Shown here one piece after another: positions 48,906 to 58,897 of a DNA stretch of 64,000 bases (position 1 is its first letter; each line of letters begins with the position of its first letter). A model generated the notes under the pieces. It did not search any database. It saw only the letters and a program-made list of their open reading frames with translations, and was not told the DNA's origin. The translations under genes were made by a program, and so were the position numbers. The DNA is taken from the NCBI GenBank assembly GCA_937967405.1, contig CALCJV010000029.1:1-64000 (forward strand), in the 5' to 3' direction. Source of the stretch: an uncultured Chloroflexales bacterium (GTDB lineage: Bacteria; Chloroflexota; Chloroflexia; Chloroflexales; Chloroflexaceae).

Positions 48906-50729
48906 ATGACACACCGCGAACAAATATTTACATGGGAGTGGGAACTTGAGTCGGAGCCGGAACAGATTTGGCCCCTCATCAGTGATGCCAATCGCTTCAA
49001 CCGTGATATTGGCTTCCCCGATATTGAGGAGCTAGAGATCACTGCCGATGGGCATAAGCTGTATCGCTACCGCACCGATACGCCCGGCATGCAGATTGTG
49101 TGGGAAGAGGAGACGTATGAGTGGATTGAGCCATTCTATCAGCGCAATGTGCATCGCTTTCGCAGCGGCATCTGGGCCTATGGCGAGGCGGTGGTGCAGC
49201 TCACCCCGCGCCTGCCGAGCGGCTCACACTTGATCTATACCTTTCGCATCATCCCTAGCAACCTTTTCGGCTTGGTCTACACACCATTGCAGATGCGGCT
49301 AGTCAATGGAGCCAAGATGGATCAGGTGGTGCGCCGCTATGATCTGATGGCACAGGTGCGCGGCATGCAGCATACCGTCACGGATGCCCAATTTGGGGCG
49401 GGGGGGCAGGAGCGGCTCGCGCAGCTGGGTGAACGCCTGCTGGCGCAGGGACACGCGCCAGACTTGGTTGAACGCCTGATCACCTTCGTGCGGACAGCAA
49501 GTGAGTATGATCTGGTACGTGTGCGTCCCTACAAGCTTGCTGATTTATGGCAGCAGCCGCGCCGCACGGTGCTAGAGCTGTTTCTGCATGCCACCCGCAT
49601 CGGCATGTTCCAGTTGCAGTGGGAGATGCTCTGCCCCATGTGCCGCAACGCCCAAGAACACCGCTCGACGCTGCGTGATGTGACGCAGCAGGGGCACTGC
49701 GATTTCTGTGAGGTGGATTTTACAGTCAACTTCGATCAGTCGGTTGAACTTGTGTTTCGGCTCGATCCGCAGCTTCGCCCCACCCCCGATCAGAAGTTCT
49801 GCACGGGGGGGCCCCAGTTCACCCCGCACATTCTGATGCAGCAGATCATCCAGCCGGGCGCGGAATTTGTGTGGCAGCCGTTGCTCCTAGAGTATGGGCG
49901 GTATCGCTTGCGGAGCTTTCGCAAGCCCGGTGCGCTACTGGTTACGGTGAGTGATGCGGGTGCAACCCAACCCACGCTTGACCTGCCAGATACGGAGTGG
50001 CAATTTGCGCCGCTGGAGCTTGCGCCACAGCCAATCTTCACGCTCCGCAATGTGGGGAGGAGCGTGCAGACGGTGCTGTTTGAGCGTATGGCGTGGAGTG
50101 ATCAGGCGGTGACGGCGGCGGAAGTGACCGCCCTGCAAACCTTCCGCGATCTGTTCAGCAGCGAAGCCTTGCGCCCAGATGAGCAAATTTCAGTTGGGAC
50201 GCTGACGATCATGTTCACCGACCTGCGCCAATCTACGGCTCTCTATCAGGAGATTGGCGATGCGCCAGCGTTTGGCTTGGTGATGCGCCACTTCGATCTC
50301 CTGCGCGAGATTATCCGCGAGGAGGGCGGCGCAATTGTCAAGACGATTGGCGATGCAGTGATGGCGGTATTTCGTGCGCCCGCTGCGGCTCTCCAAGCCG
50401 GCGCACGTATGCAGCACGCCCTCGCGCAGCCCACCGATCCGCAGCAGCGGGTGCTGATGCTGCGGGTGGGCATCCACACGGGAGCGTGTATTGCGGTGAA
50501 CTTGAATGATCGCCTTGACTACTTCGGCTCAACCGTGAACATGGCTGCCCGCTTGACGGGACTTTCGAGCGGCAGCGATTTGGTGATTTCGGGCATGCTC
50601 TACCGCGAGCCGACCGTGCAGGCATGGCTTGCCGCACGTGGTATGCAGGCAGAAGCCTTTACAGCAACGTTGCGTGGCTTCGAGGGGCAGGCATTTCAGC
50701 TTTGGCGGGTGGTTGCGCCTGCATCCTAG
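48906..50729 (+). CDS. Class III cyclase with SRPBCC-like and DUF5939-like N-terminal regions
   Basis: WEWELESEPEQIWPLISDANRFNRDIGFP (SRPBCC-like); CPMC...CDFC; FTDLRQST, KTIGDAVMAVF, LDYFGSTVNMAARL. Confidence 0.88.
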   Translation: MTHREQIFTWEWELESEPEQIWPLISDANRFNRDIGFPDIEELEITADGHKLYRYRTDTPGMQIVWEEETYEWIEPFYQRNVHRFRSGIWAYGEAVVQLTPRLPSGSHLIYTFRIIPSNLFGLVYTPLQMRLVNGAKMDQVVRRYDLMAQVRGMQHTVTDAQFGAGGQERLAQLGERLLAQGHAPDLVERLITFVRTASEYDLVRVRPYKLADLWQQPRRTVLELFLHATRIGMFQLQWEMLCPMCRNAQEHRSTLRDVTQQGHCDFCEVDFTVNFDQSVELVFRLDPQLRPTPDQKFCTGGPQFTPHILMQQIIQPGAEFVWQPLLLEYGRYRLRSFRKPGALLVTVSDAGATQPTLDLPDTEWQFAPLELAPQPIFTLRNVGRSVQTVLFERMAWSDQAVTAAEVTALQTFRDLFSSEALRPDEQISVGTLTIMFTDLRQSTALYQEIGDAPAFGLVMRHFDLLREIIREEGGAIVKTIGDAVMAVFRAPAAALQAGARMQHALAQPTDPQQRVLMLRVGIHTGACIAVNLNDRLDYFGSTVNMAARLTGLSSGSDLVISGMLYREPTVQAWLAARGMQAEAFTATLRGFEGQAFQLWRVVAPAS

Positions 50730-50761
50730 CTCCGCTGGCGCAGGTGTAGCCCCCGTTGCTT

Positions 50762-51592
50762 TCACGGCTGCACCTGCACCACTACGGGCATACCCACGCC
50801 GATCTGGTAGGTGTGGCTGGCATTTCCTGCCCGGATCGCCACTTCTAGCGTATCGTCACTGCCAATGACGGCTACCCCACAGCCGATGGGTACATCGGCG
50901 TAGGTGTGCTGGATCGGCAGGTGCAGGGGCGGATCGCCTATCGTGACCCGTAGCGTGTCTCGTGCCCCAAGCTGATCGAGCATGCGGGCCGGAATGTTGC
51001 TGATGCAGTTGCCGAAGTGATCTACCGCAATGATTGTGCCCGTGATTGCCGTAGCTGTGCAGGTAGGTGGAGGCAGATCGAGGTGGTGGGGAGCCGCCAA
51101 CGGTTCGCCGAGCACCGCTAAATCTACACCATTGGCGAGGTGCGCGGCAACAGGCGCAAACAGATCGCGCCCGTGAAAGGTTGCGCTGAGGCGCGGCCGC
51201 CAGAAGGCTGGCACATTAAGCTGCACGCCGCGCACCGCTCCAAGACTTTGCCCGTGCTGCCACACTGAACCGAATAGCCCATTGTCGGGGCCAACGAAGC
51301 GGCCTTGCGCCGTTTCCAGTGCAATTGGTCGGCGCGTGGTGCTGCCCACCTCTGGGTCGACAACAACAAGGTGAATCGTAGTGGGGGGGAAGTAGGGCAC
51401 GGCTTGGGCGAGAACCCGCACGGCGGCGTGGATCTGTTGGGGGGCGATGCTGTGGGTTATATCTACGAGCTGGACGTGCGGGCAGATGCTCAGGATCACG
51501 CCTTTCATTACCCCGACATAACTATCGTGCAAGCCGAAGTCGGTCGTTAAGGTGATGATCGGCGGGGGGACGTAGCGGCGCGTAGGCGGCAT
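50762..51592 (-). CDS. SAM hydroxide adenosyltransferase (DUF62 family)
   Basis: ITLTTDFGLHDSYVGVMKGVI...DITHSI...VVDPEVGS...GPDNGLF. Confidence 0.92.
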   Translation of the reverse strand: MPPTRRYVPPPIITLTTDFGLHDSYVGVMKGVILSICPHVQLVDITHSIAPQQIHAAVRVLAQAVPYFPPTTIHLVVVDPEVGSTTRRPIALETAQGRFVGPDNGLFGSVWQHGQSLGAVRGVQLNVPAFWRPRLSATFHGRDLFAPVAAHLANGVDLAVLGEPLAAPHHLDLPPPTCTATAITGTIIAVDHFGNCISNIPARMLDQLGARDTLRVTIGDPPLHLPIQHTYADVPIGCGVAVIGSDDTLEVAIRAGNASHTYQIGVGMPVVVQVQP

Positions 51593-52617
51593 CAGCTTCC
51601 TACGGCAGAGGGCGTGGTTGGCTCAGTTGGCTCGGTGGGCGTGCTGCTCGTTGGGCGGCCTTTGAACCACCACTGCCACTCACGGTTTTCCCAAACGACG
51701 AGCAGTTGCGCGGCGGTGAAGATCGAGGAGTACGTCCCCGCAATCAAGCCAATCATCAGGATAATCACAAAGTTCTGGATCGTTGGCCCGCCAAAGAGCA
51801 ACAGTGCAACGAGCGTAAAGAGCGTGGTCAGTTGGGTATTGATCGAGCGGGGCAAGGTCTGCACAAGGCTCAGGTTGACGATCTGCTCGAAGGTCTCACC
51901 GGGTCTCCGCACCAATAGGTTTTCGCGGATACGGTCAAACACGACAATCGTATCATGCACCGAGAAGCTCAAGATCGTGAGCATTGCCGTGAGGAACAGG
52001 GCATCCACCTCTAGCCCAAAGAACGTGCCCATGAATGCAGCAATGCCGATGATCAGGATGACATCGTGCAGCATGGCGATGATCGCGCAGATGCCGTAGC
52101 GCACTGGATGCGGGGCCAGCCGGAACGCCCATGTGAGGTAGAGCAGGATCGCTATCGTGGCGGCGAGCACGGCCAGTACGGCACTGCGGGTTGCCTGTTG
52201 GCTAATAGTTGCCCCCACGGAGGTGATTTGTTCACGCTGCACCGTGCCAAACTCAGCGGAGAGATTAGCAATCACGCGCTCTGGGTCACTTTGGATATTA
52301 GCCAACTCAGCGGTACGGACAATCACATTCGTACCGGGTCGCTCGCCCTGCTGATCACTGATCTGCACTTGGGCATTGGCGAAGCCACTCTCCGCAAAAA
52401 CTTGGGCAATCTCGGTGCTATTGAGCTGATCGGGGGTGCGCTCCGTGAATTGCAAATCCCAGAGCGTGCCACCACTGAAGTCAATACCGAGCTGTAGCCC
52501 TAGCTTCGGCTGCCCAGTGGTGATCAGTGGGTGCAGCAGGAGGAAGTACAAGCCCGGCAAAATGAAGATGCCCGATAGCAGGAACCACCAATACCGCCAC
52601 TGAACTAATTTATCCAT
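51592..52617 (-). CDS. secF: Protein translocase subunit SecF
   Basis: LQLGIDFSGGTLWDLQF...FSVHDTIVVFDRIREN. Confidence 0.95.
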   Translation of the reverse strand: MDKLVQWRYWWFLLSGIFILPGLYFLLLHPLITTGQPKLGLQLGIDFSGGTLWDLQFTERTPDQLNSTEIAQVFAESGFANAQVQISDQQGERPGTNVIVRTAELANIQSDPERVIANLSAEFGTVQREQITSVGATISQQATRSAVLAVLAATIAILLYLTWAFRLAPHPVRYGICAIIAMLHDVILIIGIAAFMGTFFGLEVDALFLTAMLTILSFSVHDTIVVFDRIRENLLVRRPGETFEQIVNLSLVQTLPRSINTQLTTLFTLVALLLFGGPTIQNFVIILMIGLIAGTYSSIFTAAQLLVVWENREWQWWFKGRPTSSTPTEPTEPTTPSAVGS

Positions 52618-52647
52618 TATCGTCTCCTACTTTTGAGCATGCGGCTG

Positions 52648-54081
52648 TTAGACGCGGGCTTCGGCGGCTTGTCGCGCTTCAAGATCACGTTGACTCACTT
52701 CAAAGAACCAGAGATTGTGGGCAAGCGGTGTAGCGACCGTGAGGCGGAGGAAGGTGCGGGTAATCACGACAGAGGTGAACAGGCTGATCACGATGCCTAA
52801 GCCCAAGTTGAGCGCAAACCCTTTGATGATACTCACGCCGAAGCTGTTGCCAAACATCCAGAGGATGGTGCAGGTAATCAGTGTCGAGACGCTTGAGTCA
52901 CGGATTGCCGACCACGATTCGCGCACGCCCTCATCAATCGCAAGGCGCAACGATTTGCCGCGCCGCAACTCTTCCTTGAGGCGCGAGAAGATCAGCACGT
53001 TGGCATCTACGGCTAGCCCAATCGAGAGGATGAAGCCAGCAATGCCCGGCAGGGTCAAGGTGATCGGAATGAGTTGGTAGAGGGCGAAGGTCAGCGAGGT
53101 GTAGATCATCAACGCCAGCACGGCCAGCACGCCCGGCAAGCGGTAGTAGACGATCATAAACAGGGCCACAAAGCCTAGCCCGATTATCCCCGCGATGAGG
53201 CTTGCTTCAACGGATGCCTGCCCCAATGTCGCCGAGATCGTGCGACTCAGCTCAACCTGCAATGCCACTGGTAATGCGCCATACTTGAGCTGATTGAAGA
53301 TGCGGTCACGGTCTTCGGGGGTGTTGGTGGTAATGATGCCGCTCCCGTCGGTGAGCGGGGACTGGATTACAGGGCAGCTAATGACGCGATGATCGAGCAC
53401 AATACACATCGGCTTGCCCACATTGTTAGTTGTGAAGGTGGCCAGTTGGCGCGAAGATTCGCCGCGAAAGGCGAACGCGACAGCAGGCTGGTTGAGGCCA
53501 GTGGCACTTTGGCCAAAGGCAGGCTGAACCTGATTGGTATCCAGATCAGCACCGCGAGTAATGCTGGGGAAGATGGTGGGCGGGATCAGCGGCTGCCCGA
53601 AGGCGTTGGTGGCGGTGAGGTTGGTTGTGTCGGTAATGCCCGCCGAGAGCAGCACCGATTCAGGAATATCGGGCGCGTTGCTTGTCCGCACTAGTTGTCC
53701 ATCGGGGAAGAACTGCCCCTGTGGATCAATGAACTCAAGCTGGCCCGTGCCGCGCAGGGTTTCAATCGCTTGTTCTGGATCGGCAACACCGGGTAGCTCA
53801 ACCGCAATGCGCTCATTGCCAAGCTGCTGCACGACGGTTTCACCAACACCAAGCGCATTGACGCGGCGTTCGATCACGCCTGCGGCCGTGGCCATTTCTT
53901 CAAAGGTGACATTCTCATTTTCGGCCCGCAGCAGGACTTGGATCCCGCCTTGCAGGTCAAGCCCCAAACGCGGCGACACGTCGCGCCCTAGAAAGATGTA
54001 ATTGGGCGCAAAGTTGATCCACAGCGATACAGCTGTGAGCAGGATGATAAACAGTAACGAATACAGTTCTCGGTTCCGCAC
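52648..54081 (-). CDS. secD: Protein translocase subunit SecD
   Basis: LGLDLQGGIQVLLRA...ERRVNALGVGETVVQQLG...GLAVDANVLIFSRLKEE. Confidence 0.95.
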   Translation of the reverse strand: MRNRELYSLLFIILLTAVSLWINFAPNYIFLGRDVSPRLGLDLQGGIQVLLRAENENVTFEEMATAAGVIERRVNALGVGETVVQQLGNERIAVELPGVADPEQAIETLRGTGQLEFIDPQGQFFPDGQLVRTSNAPDIPESVLLSAGITDTTNLTATNAFGQPLIPPTIFPSITRGADLDTNQVQPAFGQSATGLNQPAVAFAFRGESSRQLATFTTNNVGKPMCIVLDHRVISCPVIQSPLTDGSGIITTNTPEDRDRIFNQLKYGALPVALQVELSRTISATLGQASVEASLIAGIIGLGFVALFMIVYYRLPGVLAVLALMIYTSLTFALYQLIPITLTLPGIAGFILSIGLAVDANVLIFSRLKEELRRGKSLRLAIDEGVRESWSAIRDSSVSTLITCTILWMFGNSFGVSIIKGFALNLGLGIVISLFTSVVITRTFLRLTVATPLAHNLWFFEVSQRDLEARQAAEARV

Positions 54082-54236
54082 AGTGGCGCACCGCTCCTTT
54101 CTCCGCCATCTTCACTATGGCCACGTAGTTGTAAGTTGGTTTCCATGCAAGTTGAAACAGAGCCGAAACGGCCCTGCTGCCCTTGAAAATTCTCTGCTTG
54201 TAGATTGTACCACAGGATAGCGCAGTAGGGTACGGC

Positions 54237-54968
54237 TTATTGCCCACTCGTTGCGAGTGCCGCCTGAATTGCGGCTTCAAGTTGGGTGGCACTCACCTGC
54301 TGCCCATTGACAACGAAGGTCGGAGTGGCGGGGATACCAGCGGCTTGCGCGGCTTGGTAGGCTCCGGCCACATGGGCGCGGAACTCACCGGTGCCAAGAC
54401 AGCCCCTAAACGCCGTCTGATCCAGCCCCAGCCCCCCCGCAAGGCGGGTGAAGTAATTGCGTGCGCCATCATTGCTCAGCTGCGACCATTCCGGTTGGGT
54501 ACGGAAAATCTGGTCGTGCATCTGCCAAAACTGCCCCTGTGCGCTGGCACAGTAGGCTGCTTCGGATGCGACCGGCGCATTGGGGTGCATCGGCAGCGGG
54601 AAATCATGAAAGATCATCTGCACCTTCCCCGTCTCAACAAACTCACGGTCAATCCGCTTGGAGACGGTGCTGGTCGCAAAATTGGCGCAGGCGGGGCACT
54701 GATAGTCAGCATATTCAATCACGGTCACAGGGGCTTCAGGCACGCCCTTGTAGAAGAACCCCTTGTCAGTCTGGCCAACGTTAAACGCAATCTCGATTGG
54801 CTCAATGGGTACGGTAGCGGCAGGCTCATTGCCGCGCCCACCCAATATCGCAAACGTGACAGTTATGCCAATGATGGCTACGACGGCTAGCACAATGTAA
54901 AGGATTCGGGCTGAATGCTGTGGTTGGGCAACTTGGACTTTGCGTCCACGACGCGGTGCGGTACTCAT
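54237..54968 (-). CDS. DsbA/thioredoxin-fold membrane-anchored protein
   Basis: VTVIEYADYQCPACANFATSTV; AGIPATPTFVVNG. Confidence 0.9.
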   Translation of the reverse strand: MSTAPRRGRKVQVAQPQHSARILYIVLAVVAIIGITVTFAILGGRGNEPAATVPIEPIEIAFNVGQTDKGFFYKGVPEAPVTVIEYADYQCPACANFATSTVSKRIDREFVETGKVQMIFHDFPLPMHPNAPVASEAAYCASAQGQFWQMHDQIFRTQPEWSQLSNDGARNYFTRLAGGLGLDQTAFRGCLGTGEFRAHVAGAYQAAQAAGIPATPTFVVNGQQVSATQLEAAIQAALATSGQ

Positions 54969-55192
54969 AATCGGTTCATGCTCCATCATTGGGTGGGATC
55001 CTGCGTGTTGCTGGAAGCCCTGTTTTCAGCGTGTAAGTTTGGCAATCGGTGTACAATAAGGATAGTTTTGGGTTGCTCCCCCACACAACCATCCGCAAGC
55101 TGTGAAGGGAACGGGCCAATATCGGGTATTATAGCGATGGACATACGAAGCGTCAACCGTTCGGATTGCCCGGCATAACCTATGCTAACGCT

Positions 55193-55244
55193 TACGGAGC
55201 GTGTATCCGTAGCCTGAGCAGGTTGCCTAAAACGGCAATGCTCA
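55193..55244 (+). ncRNA. Structured leader upstream of recJ: two adjacent hairpins
   Basis: TACGGA-gcgtgta-TCCGTA (55193-55211); TGAGCA-gg-TTGCC-taaaac-GGCAA-TGCTCA (55215-55244). Confidence 0.45.
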
Positions 55245-55321
55245 TAGCTTCTTCATTCTTTGGAAGTGCCCTGAGAGAAACCGCAGCCAGCGTGCTGTTG
55301 ATAGTGTGAAGGACATGTCCT

Positions 55322-57145
55322 ATGACCACCCGCCGCCGCCCGCGCTCAGCCCGCGACAAGCAATGGCAGCTTCGCCCAGCCGCCGCGCTTGGGCCGGATG
55401 CAACCCTTGCATTGGCAGAGGTGCTCGATCAGCACCCCGAAGCCCTGCACAATCCGGCTGCGCTTGATCTGCTGGCTACCTTAGTGGCCCAACGTGACCT
55501 AACTACCCCAGCGGCAATCAAGGCCTTTTTCACGGCGACTTATCCGCATGGGCTACACGATCCCTACTTGATGCTCGGCATGCAAGCCGCTGCCGAGCGC
55601 ATTGCAGCGGCGATAGCGCACGGTGAGCCGATGGCTGTTTACGGCGATTTCGATGTGGATGGGGTGACGGCGGTGACGTTACTGATGCAGGCGATTACGG
55701 CACTGGGGGGCACGATCCAGCCCTACATCCCCCACCGCGAGCGTGAAGGCTACGGGCTGAATATGGCTGCGATTGATGATCTCTTGGCCCAGCATGTCAC
55801 GCTGCTGATCACGGTAGACTGTGGCATCACCAATGCAGCCGAAGTGGCCTATGCCCAACAGCATGGGCTAGCGGTGATTGTCACCGATCACCACACGCCG
55901 CCGCCCGATCTGCCGCCTGCGTTAGCGGTAGTCAATCCGAAGCAGCCCGGCTGTACCTACCCGTTTAAGCAACTGGTCGGGGTAGGCATTGCTTTCAAGT
56001 TGGTGCAAGCCTTGGTGCAGCACTGCCGCCTGCGCCCGCGCAACGGTATGCGCCTGCAAGATGTGTTAGATGTCGTCGCCCTCGGTACAGTTGCCGATCT
56101 GGGCCCTCTACAGGGCGAGAATCGGCTGTTGGTGCAGCATGGGTTGAGCATGCTGCATACCTCGCAACGGCCGGGCTTGCAAGCCCTGATCCGCAAAGCT
56201 GGCTTGCAGCAGCACCAGATCACCGCTAGCGACATCGGCTTTCTGCTAGGCCCACGCATCAATGCCGCCGGACGCTTGGATGATGCGATCCGCGCCTATG
56301 AGCTGCTGCTGGCAGATGATCTGGCCACTGCCGAACGGCTCGCGGATGAACTGAATGTTGCCAACCGCGAACGCCAGAAGCTCACGAGTAGCGTCTTTGC
56401 GGCGGCAGCAGAAGCGTTTCAGGTGGAACTGGACACATGCGAAGCGGCCGATCAGCTGCCGCCACGGATCATCGTGCTGGACGATGCGGCGTATCCGAGC
56501 GGCGTGGTTGGCTTGGTCGCAGCGCGGCTCGTCGAACGCTTTGCCCGCCCAGTGGTGCTGATTGCCCGCGGCACGGAGCATTCACGCGGCTCAGCTCGCT
56601 CGATAACAGGAGTGAATATCCACGCCTTGCTAACCCATGTGCAAGACCTGTTCGTGCGCTTTGGGGGCCACTCACAGGCGGCTGGCTTCACACTCCTCAC
56701 GGACGATCTGCCGGAACTGCACACCCGCCTGCGGGCACTGGCGGCCGAACACATCACCGAGGCCATGCTCGTGCCGCTGCTGCACACCGATGCCGAAGTG
56801 CCCTTGAGCGTGCTCTCGTATGACCTATTGCGCGTCCTAACCTTGCTCGAACCCTTTGGCCAAGCCAATCCGCAACCGGTGCTGGTTAGTCGGGCAGTGC
56901 TTGCCCACGACGTGCAGGCCATCGGCACAGAACGCAAGCACCTGCGCCTGAAGCTGGCCGCACGTGCTGATCCGGCAACCCCCGCGCTCGATGCGATGGC
57001 CTTTGGCTTGGGGCATCTGGCGGATGCGCTGCAACGCTACCCCTTGATTGACGTGGCGTATACGCTGGATGAGCGCGTGTGGAATGGGAACCGTTCGTTG
57101 CAGCTCAACCTGAAGGACTTACGCAGTGTGCGGGCAGCCGACTAG
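55322..57145 (+). CDS. recJ: Single-stranded-DNA-specific exonuclease RecJ
   Basis: VYGDFDVDGVTAVTLL...ITVDCGITN...VTDHHTPP...GGHSQAAGFTL. Confidence 0.95.
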   Translation: MTTRRRPRSARDKQWQLRPAAALGPDATLALAEVLDQHPEALHNPAALDLLATLVAQRDLTTPAAIKAFFTATYPHGLHDPYLMLGMQAAAERIAAAIAHGEPMAVYGDFDVDGVTAVTLLMQAITALGGTIQPYIPHREREGYGLNMAAIDDLLAQHVTLLITVDCGITNAAEVAYAQQHGLAVIVTDHHTPPPDLPPALAVVNPKQPGCTYPFKQLVGVGIAFKLVQALVQHCRLRPRNGMRLQDVLDVVALGTVADLGPLQGENRLLVQHGLSMLHTSQRPGLQALIRKAGLQQHQITASDIGFLLGPRINAAGRLDDAIRAYELLLADDLATAERLADELNVANRERQKLTSSVFAAAAEAFQVELDTCEAADQLPPRIIVLDDAAYPSGVVGLVAARLVERFARPVVLIARGTEHSRGSARSITGVNIHALLTHVQDLFVRFGGHSQAAGFTLLTDDLPELHTRLRALAAEHITEAMLVPLLHTDAEVPLSVLSYDLLRVLTLLEPFGQANPQPVLVSRAVLAHDVQAIGTERKHLRLKLAARADPATPALDAMAFGLGHLADALQRYPLIDVAYTLDERVWNGNRSLQLNLKDLRSVRAAD

Positions 57146-57256
57146 CCGTGTGTGAAATTTCGTACAAACTTCCCAATCATGGCATAAACTCATTGCAATG
57201 GGGCGCAGGTTTCGTAAGCATCGGTAAAGCTGCGCGAAAAACCGTGCCAAAAGGGG

Positions 57257-57285
57257 TTGACTTTAACTGTTGTCTAATGTATGAT
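57257..57285 (+). promoter_or_regulatory. Sigma-70 promoter TTGACT-17-TATGAT upstream of rpoD
   Basis: TTGACT 57257-57262, 17-nt spacer, TATGAT 57280-57285. Confidence 0.6.
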
Positions 57286-57291
57286 ACCAAC

Positions 57292-57449
57292 AAAGCGTGC
57301 TGAATTTCGTGACCGTGCATGTCGCACAACGTAACAGGCAGTTCTGTGCCATACATACGATTGATGTGGAATATCTTACGCTGTTGTTCTAGCTTAGGCT
57401 AGGTCAAAAGCAGGCAGAGAATCAACCTGAGTCTTGTGCCTGTTTTTTT
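57292..57449 (+). ncRNA. Candidate ~158-nt leader/sRNA with internal hairpins, ending in an intrinsic terminator before rpoD
   Basis: Promoter just upstream; hairpins GTGC/GCAC 57315-57327, GGCA/TGCC 57337-57350, CTAGC/GCTAG 57389-57402; terminal stem CAGGCA/TGCCTG + T7. Confidence 0.45.
57406..57449 (+). terminator. Intrinsic terminator inside rpoD leader
   Basis: aaaagCAGGCA...TGCCTGttttttt. Confidence 0.6.
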
Positions 57450-57609
57450 CGTGGATAATCAACATCAACGGAGGCCGCGCCGGTTGCCGAGCCGCCGTGA
57501 GCGAATTGCGAAATGTTCACACGTATGACTATCAACCTTTCATAATACGCTCGCCCGCAGGCTACCATGCGCTAGCTTGCGTCACGGACGAAGATAGGAG
57601 TTGGATGTA

Positions 57610-58752
57610 ATGATGGAGCAGTTGCTAGAAATTGCTCGCACTCAGGGTTATCTAACCTACAATGACATCTTTGCGACTTTCCCCCAACCCGAACGACACC
57701 TCGCTGATATTGATCAGCTCTGTGCGGATCTCCAAGCGGAGGGAGTCAGAGTCATTGAACCCCACACCGAACATGTTCAGCCCCACGCTGAAGCCGATGA
57801 AGACGAAGCTGCCGCTGATCTCCCCGAACTTGCCGATATTGCCCTTGATGACCCAGTGCGAATGTATCTCCAGCAGATTGGGCAAGTGCCCCTGCTAACC
57901 GCCGAACAAGAAGTTGAGCTGTCCCGTGCGATGGAACAGGGTGACTTTGCGCGGCGGCAGATGGATGAATTGGGCAGTGAGCTGCCCCGTTGCGACTATC
58001 TCCAGCTTGAAATGATTTGGATGCAAGGCCGCGAAGCTCGCCAACGCCTGATCCAAGCCAACCTCCGCCTCGTTGTCTCGATTGCCAAGAAGTACACCTC
58101 GTATGGCTTGACCATGATGGACTTGGTGCAAGAAGGGAATATCGGCTTGATGCGGGCCGTCGAGAAATTCGACTACACCAAAGGCCATAAGTTCTCGACC
58201 TACGCGACGTGGTGGATTCGTCAAGCGATTACTCGTGCGATTGCTGATCAGAGCCGCACCATCCGGCTGCCCGTGCATATGGGCGAGGCTATCAGCCAAG
58301 TCAAGCGCACTTCGCACAAGCTGCAACAGTCTATGCAGCGTGAGCCAACCCCAGAAGAGATTGCCGATGCGATGGGCATTAGCCCCAATAAAGTGCGCCG
58401 CACCCTCGAAGCCTCGATGCACCCGCTCTCGCTAGAGATGCCGGTTGGTCAAGACGGTGAGGGGCGCATGGGCGACTTTATCGAGGATGACCGCGTGGCC
58501 ACTCCCGCCGAAGCAGCAGCGGCTTCGATGTTGCGTGAGCAGATCGAGGAGGTGCTGCAAAAGCTGCCCGAACGTGAGCGCAAGATTATCCAGCTGCGCT
58601 ATGGGCTAAAGGATGGGCGTTACCGCACCCTTGAAGAAGTCGGCGTGGAGTTTGGGATTACCCGTGAACGCATTCGCCAAATCGAAGCCGTTGCGCTCCG
58701 CAAGTTGCGCCACCCCCATCTAGGCAAGAAGCTGCGTGGCTATCTCGATTAG
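57610..58752 (+). CDS. rpoD: RNA polymerase primary sigma factor
   Basis: Region 2 [65 protein letters not shown]; region 4.2 HTH. ORF-track start 57601 is TTG; ATG 57610 sits 9 nt after AGGAG. Confidence 0.95.
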   Translation: MMEQLLEIARTQGYLTYNDIFATFPQPERHLADIDQLCADLQAEGVRVIEPHTEHVQPHAEADEDEAAADLPELADIALDDPVRMYLQQIGQVPLLTAEQEVELSRAMEQGDFARRQMDELGSELPRCDYLQLEMIWMQGREARQRLIQANLRLVVSIAKKYTSYGLTMMDLVQEGNIGLMRAVEKFDYTKGHKFSTYATWWIRQAITRAIADQSRTIRLPVHMGEAISQVKRTSHKLQQSMQREPTPEEIADAMGISPNKVRRTLEASMHPLSLEMPVGQDGEGRMGDFIEDDRVATPAEAAAASMLREQIEEVLQKLPERERKIIQLRYGLKDGRYRTLEEVGVEFGITRERIRQIEAVALRKLRHPHLGKKLRGYLD

Positions 58753-58897
58753 GTGCGTGCCATTATATATATTCTGTGCAGGGGACGACACCGTCTAAAA
58801 CTACCGCACTACGTCTGACATACGTGTGCATTTCTATGGTAGAATATGCAAAACATTCACACCCTCGGTATCCTGCTTTGAATAGGGAGAAACACGT

